The translations under genes and the position numbers were made by a program. The notes under the pieces are model-generated. The model had not been told where the DNA came from. It saw only the letters and a program-made list of their open reading frames with translations, and searched no databases. From an uncultured Chitinophaga sp. (GTDB taxonomy: Bacteria; Bacteroidota; Bacteroidia; Cytophagales; Cyclobacteriaceae), in NCBI GenBank assembly GCA_902168205.1, contig CABHOK010000014.1, positions 62,001-126,000 on the forward strand: a stretch of DNA of 64,000 bases, written 5' to 3'. Each line of letters begins with the position of its first letter. The stretch's first letter is position 1. Shown one piece after another: positions 63,801-64,000 of the stretch.

Positions 63801-64000
63801 GATTACTTACCTGCGCAAAGTGTTGTTTGAAATAGTTGGAGATGTGGCGACTCTCTTTCGAAAGTACTGCGAGTGGAGTATCATCTCCCATCGAGCCAAT
63901 CGCTTCATATCCTTTTTCTGCCATTGGCAGAATGATGGTCTTGATATCTTCAGAAGTATATCCGTATGCATTCTGACGTTGAACAAGTGTCTTCTCATCA
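60838..64000 (-). CDS. gltB: Glutamate synthase large subunit, N-terminus beyond window
   Basis: 1,053 codons visible; the frame is open to the right edge, so the glutaminase domain and the first part are outside. Visible parts: central domain from EDIKTIILPMAEKGYEA, FMN domain with AKPGEGGQLPGHKV and SGADGGTGASP, the 3Fe-4S loop CHLNTCPVGIATQDP, and the C-terminal GXGXG beta-helix (GGRVVVLGKTGKNFAAGMSGG). It makes glutamate from 2-oxoglutarate and the ammonia released from glutamine. The internal Met at 63924 is not the start. Confidence 0.95.
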   Translation of the reverse strand, partial: DEKTLVQRQNAYGYTSEDIKTIILPMAEKGYEAIGSMGDDTPLAVLSKESRHISNYFKQHFAQVSNPPIDPIRERLVMSLFTRVGASLNVLDETPEHTRQIHISQPVLLNDDLEKLKHLQDQGFEYAVIQCVFKADGEPGRLEESITRICCEAEKAVRAGKKILILSDRKISDEYAPIPSLLSVGSVHQYLVEKRIRTQAGLVVEAGDAWEVQHFATIIGYGASAVNPYIALESIHSMNKHGMFYKPLADEEAYANFQKAIGNGLLKVMSKMGISTLQSYQSSQIFEAVGLGSDVMEKCFRGTISRIEGLSFDDVASEVLVRHKLAFATDSKELQVGGIYQWKRRGEKHMFSPEVIHLLQHSTKTNNYDLYRKYAQKINDQTRDQLTIRGLFEFKKRNSIPLSEVEPVEEIFKRFATGAMSFGSISFEAHTTLAIAMNRIGGKSNSGEGGEDEIRYEKKENGDWERSAIKQVASGRFGVTSYYLSNADELQIKMAQGAKPGEGGQLPGHKVDEWIGRVRHSTPGVGLISPPPHHDIYSIEDLAQLIFDLKNANRQARINVKLVSQAGVGTVAAGVAKAKADAILISGADGGTGASPISSMRHAGLPWELGLAEAHQTLVKNNLRSRVTLQTDGQIRTGKDIAVAAMLGAEEWGVATAALVVEGCIMMRKCHLNTCPVGIATQDPDLRKLFTGDPDHVVNFFRFLAQDLRENMAELGFRTVNEMIGRSDMLRVRQDIDHWKVKKLDLSPILHQETAYDGVGLYKQIEQDFELEKVLDWKLVEAARPALDDAEAVQEKFIIHNIDRSVGALLSNEISKKYKGKGLPEDTIHFQFKGSAGQSFAVFGAPGLTFELEGEANDYFGKGLSGAKLIIYPDKEATFKPEDNIIIGNVAFYGATSGEAYIRGQAGERFCVRNSGVTTVVEGVGDHACEYMTGGRVVVLGKTGKNFAAGMSGGIAYVFDPENALERLCNREMVDLETLEEEDKAEVKAMIEKHHKYTGSDPAEWVLENWETACELFVKVMPRDYKAVLQKQKAQQRSASNGKAVEAPVLVKK

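Overview
The window looks like a chromosome segment of a gliding-type Bacteroidota, most likely a Cytophagales relative. The signs are a GldH lipoprotein next to a RicT/PSP1-domain gene, a secreted protein with a type IX secretion C-terminal tail, a SusC-like TonB receptor with a carboxypeptidase-regulatory N-domain, a bacillithiol enzyme (BshC), the Bacteroidetes-specific DUF4295 protein beside rpmB/rpmG, promoters of the TAnnTTTG type, and starts preceded by A-rich sequence rather than Shine-Dalgarno boxes. Placement below phylum is inference. No rRNA, tRNA, CRISPR, prophage or transposase was recognised.

Layout. 1-6055 (minus): a polysaccharide export and assembly operon (Wzm/Wzt ABC transporter, TylF-like and class I methyltransferases, GT2 glycosyltransferase, AsnB-like amidotransferase cut by the left edge). 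6244-15108: a GT4 glycosyltransferase, a polytopic membrane protein, a TPR protein, a small membrane protein, a DegT sugar aminotransferase and a large DUF2723 (TMEM260-like) membrane protein. 15246-18036: a histidine-rich secreted peptide and a TonB-dependent receptor, probably for metal uptake. 18126-20402: lpdA and fabG, divergent. 20666-23025: a GMC oxidoreductase with its subunit-3 partner. 23318-25078: a cytosolic TPR histidine kinase.

25145-29308 is the most interesting part. A Bacteroidetes-type promoter is followed by a SAM-I riboswitch whose closing helix reaches the start codon of a 46-codon ORF ending in nine cysteines within 14 residues; then come metY, metX and hom and a terminator. 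This looks like a two-input control region (SAM aptamer plus cysteine-codon leader peptide) for homocysteine synthesis.

29422-32281: a small membrane-anchored protein and two tandem outer-membrane barrel paralogues behind a 26-bp perfect palindrome. 32359-38152 (minus): gldH, ricT-like, purD, recQ. 38139-43854: kdsD, manC, then a sugar kinase and nucleotidyltransferase divergent from a sugar MFS transporter (probable amino-sugar salvage). 43932-48255: DUF2461, murF, a secreted FG-GAP protein. 48349-50868: HAD phosphatase, rpmB, rpmG, DUF4295, ftsY. 50880-56733: two lipoprotein/barrel genes, rimO, bshC, 5-formyl-THF cyclo-ligase. 56746-59175: aguA and aguB (agmatine to putrescine), split by a four-helix-bundle gene with an in-frame amber codon inside an inverted repeat unit. 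59335-64000: gltD and gltB (right edge cuts gltB).

Several intergenic regions share one architecture: degenerate tandem arrays of 7- or 8-bp period, often placed as inverted arms, with different unit sequences at different loci.
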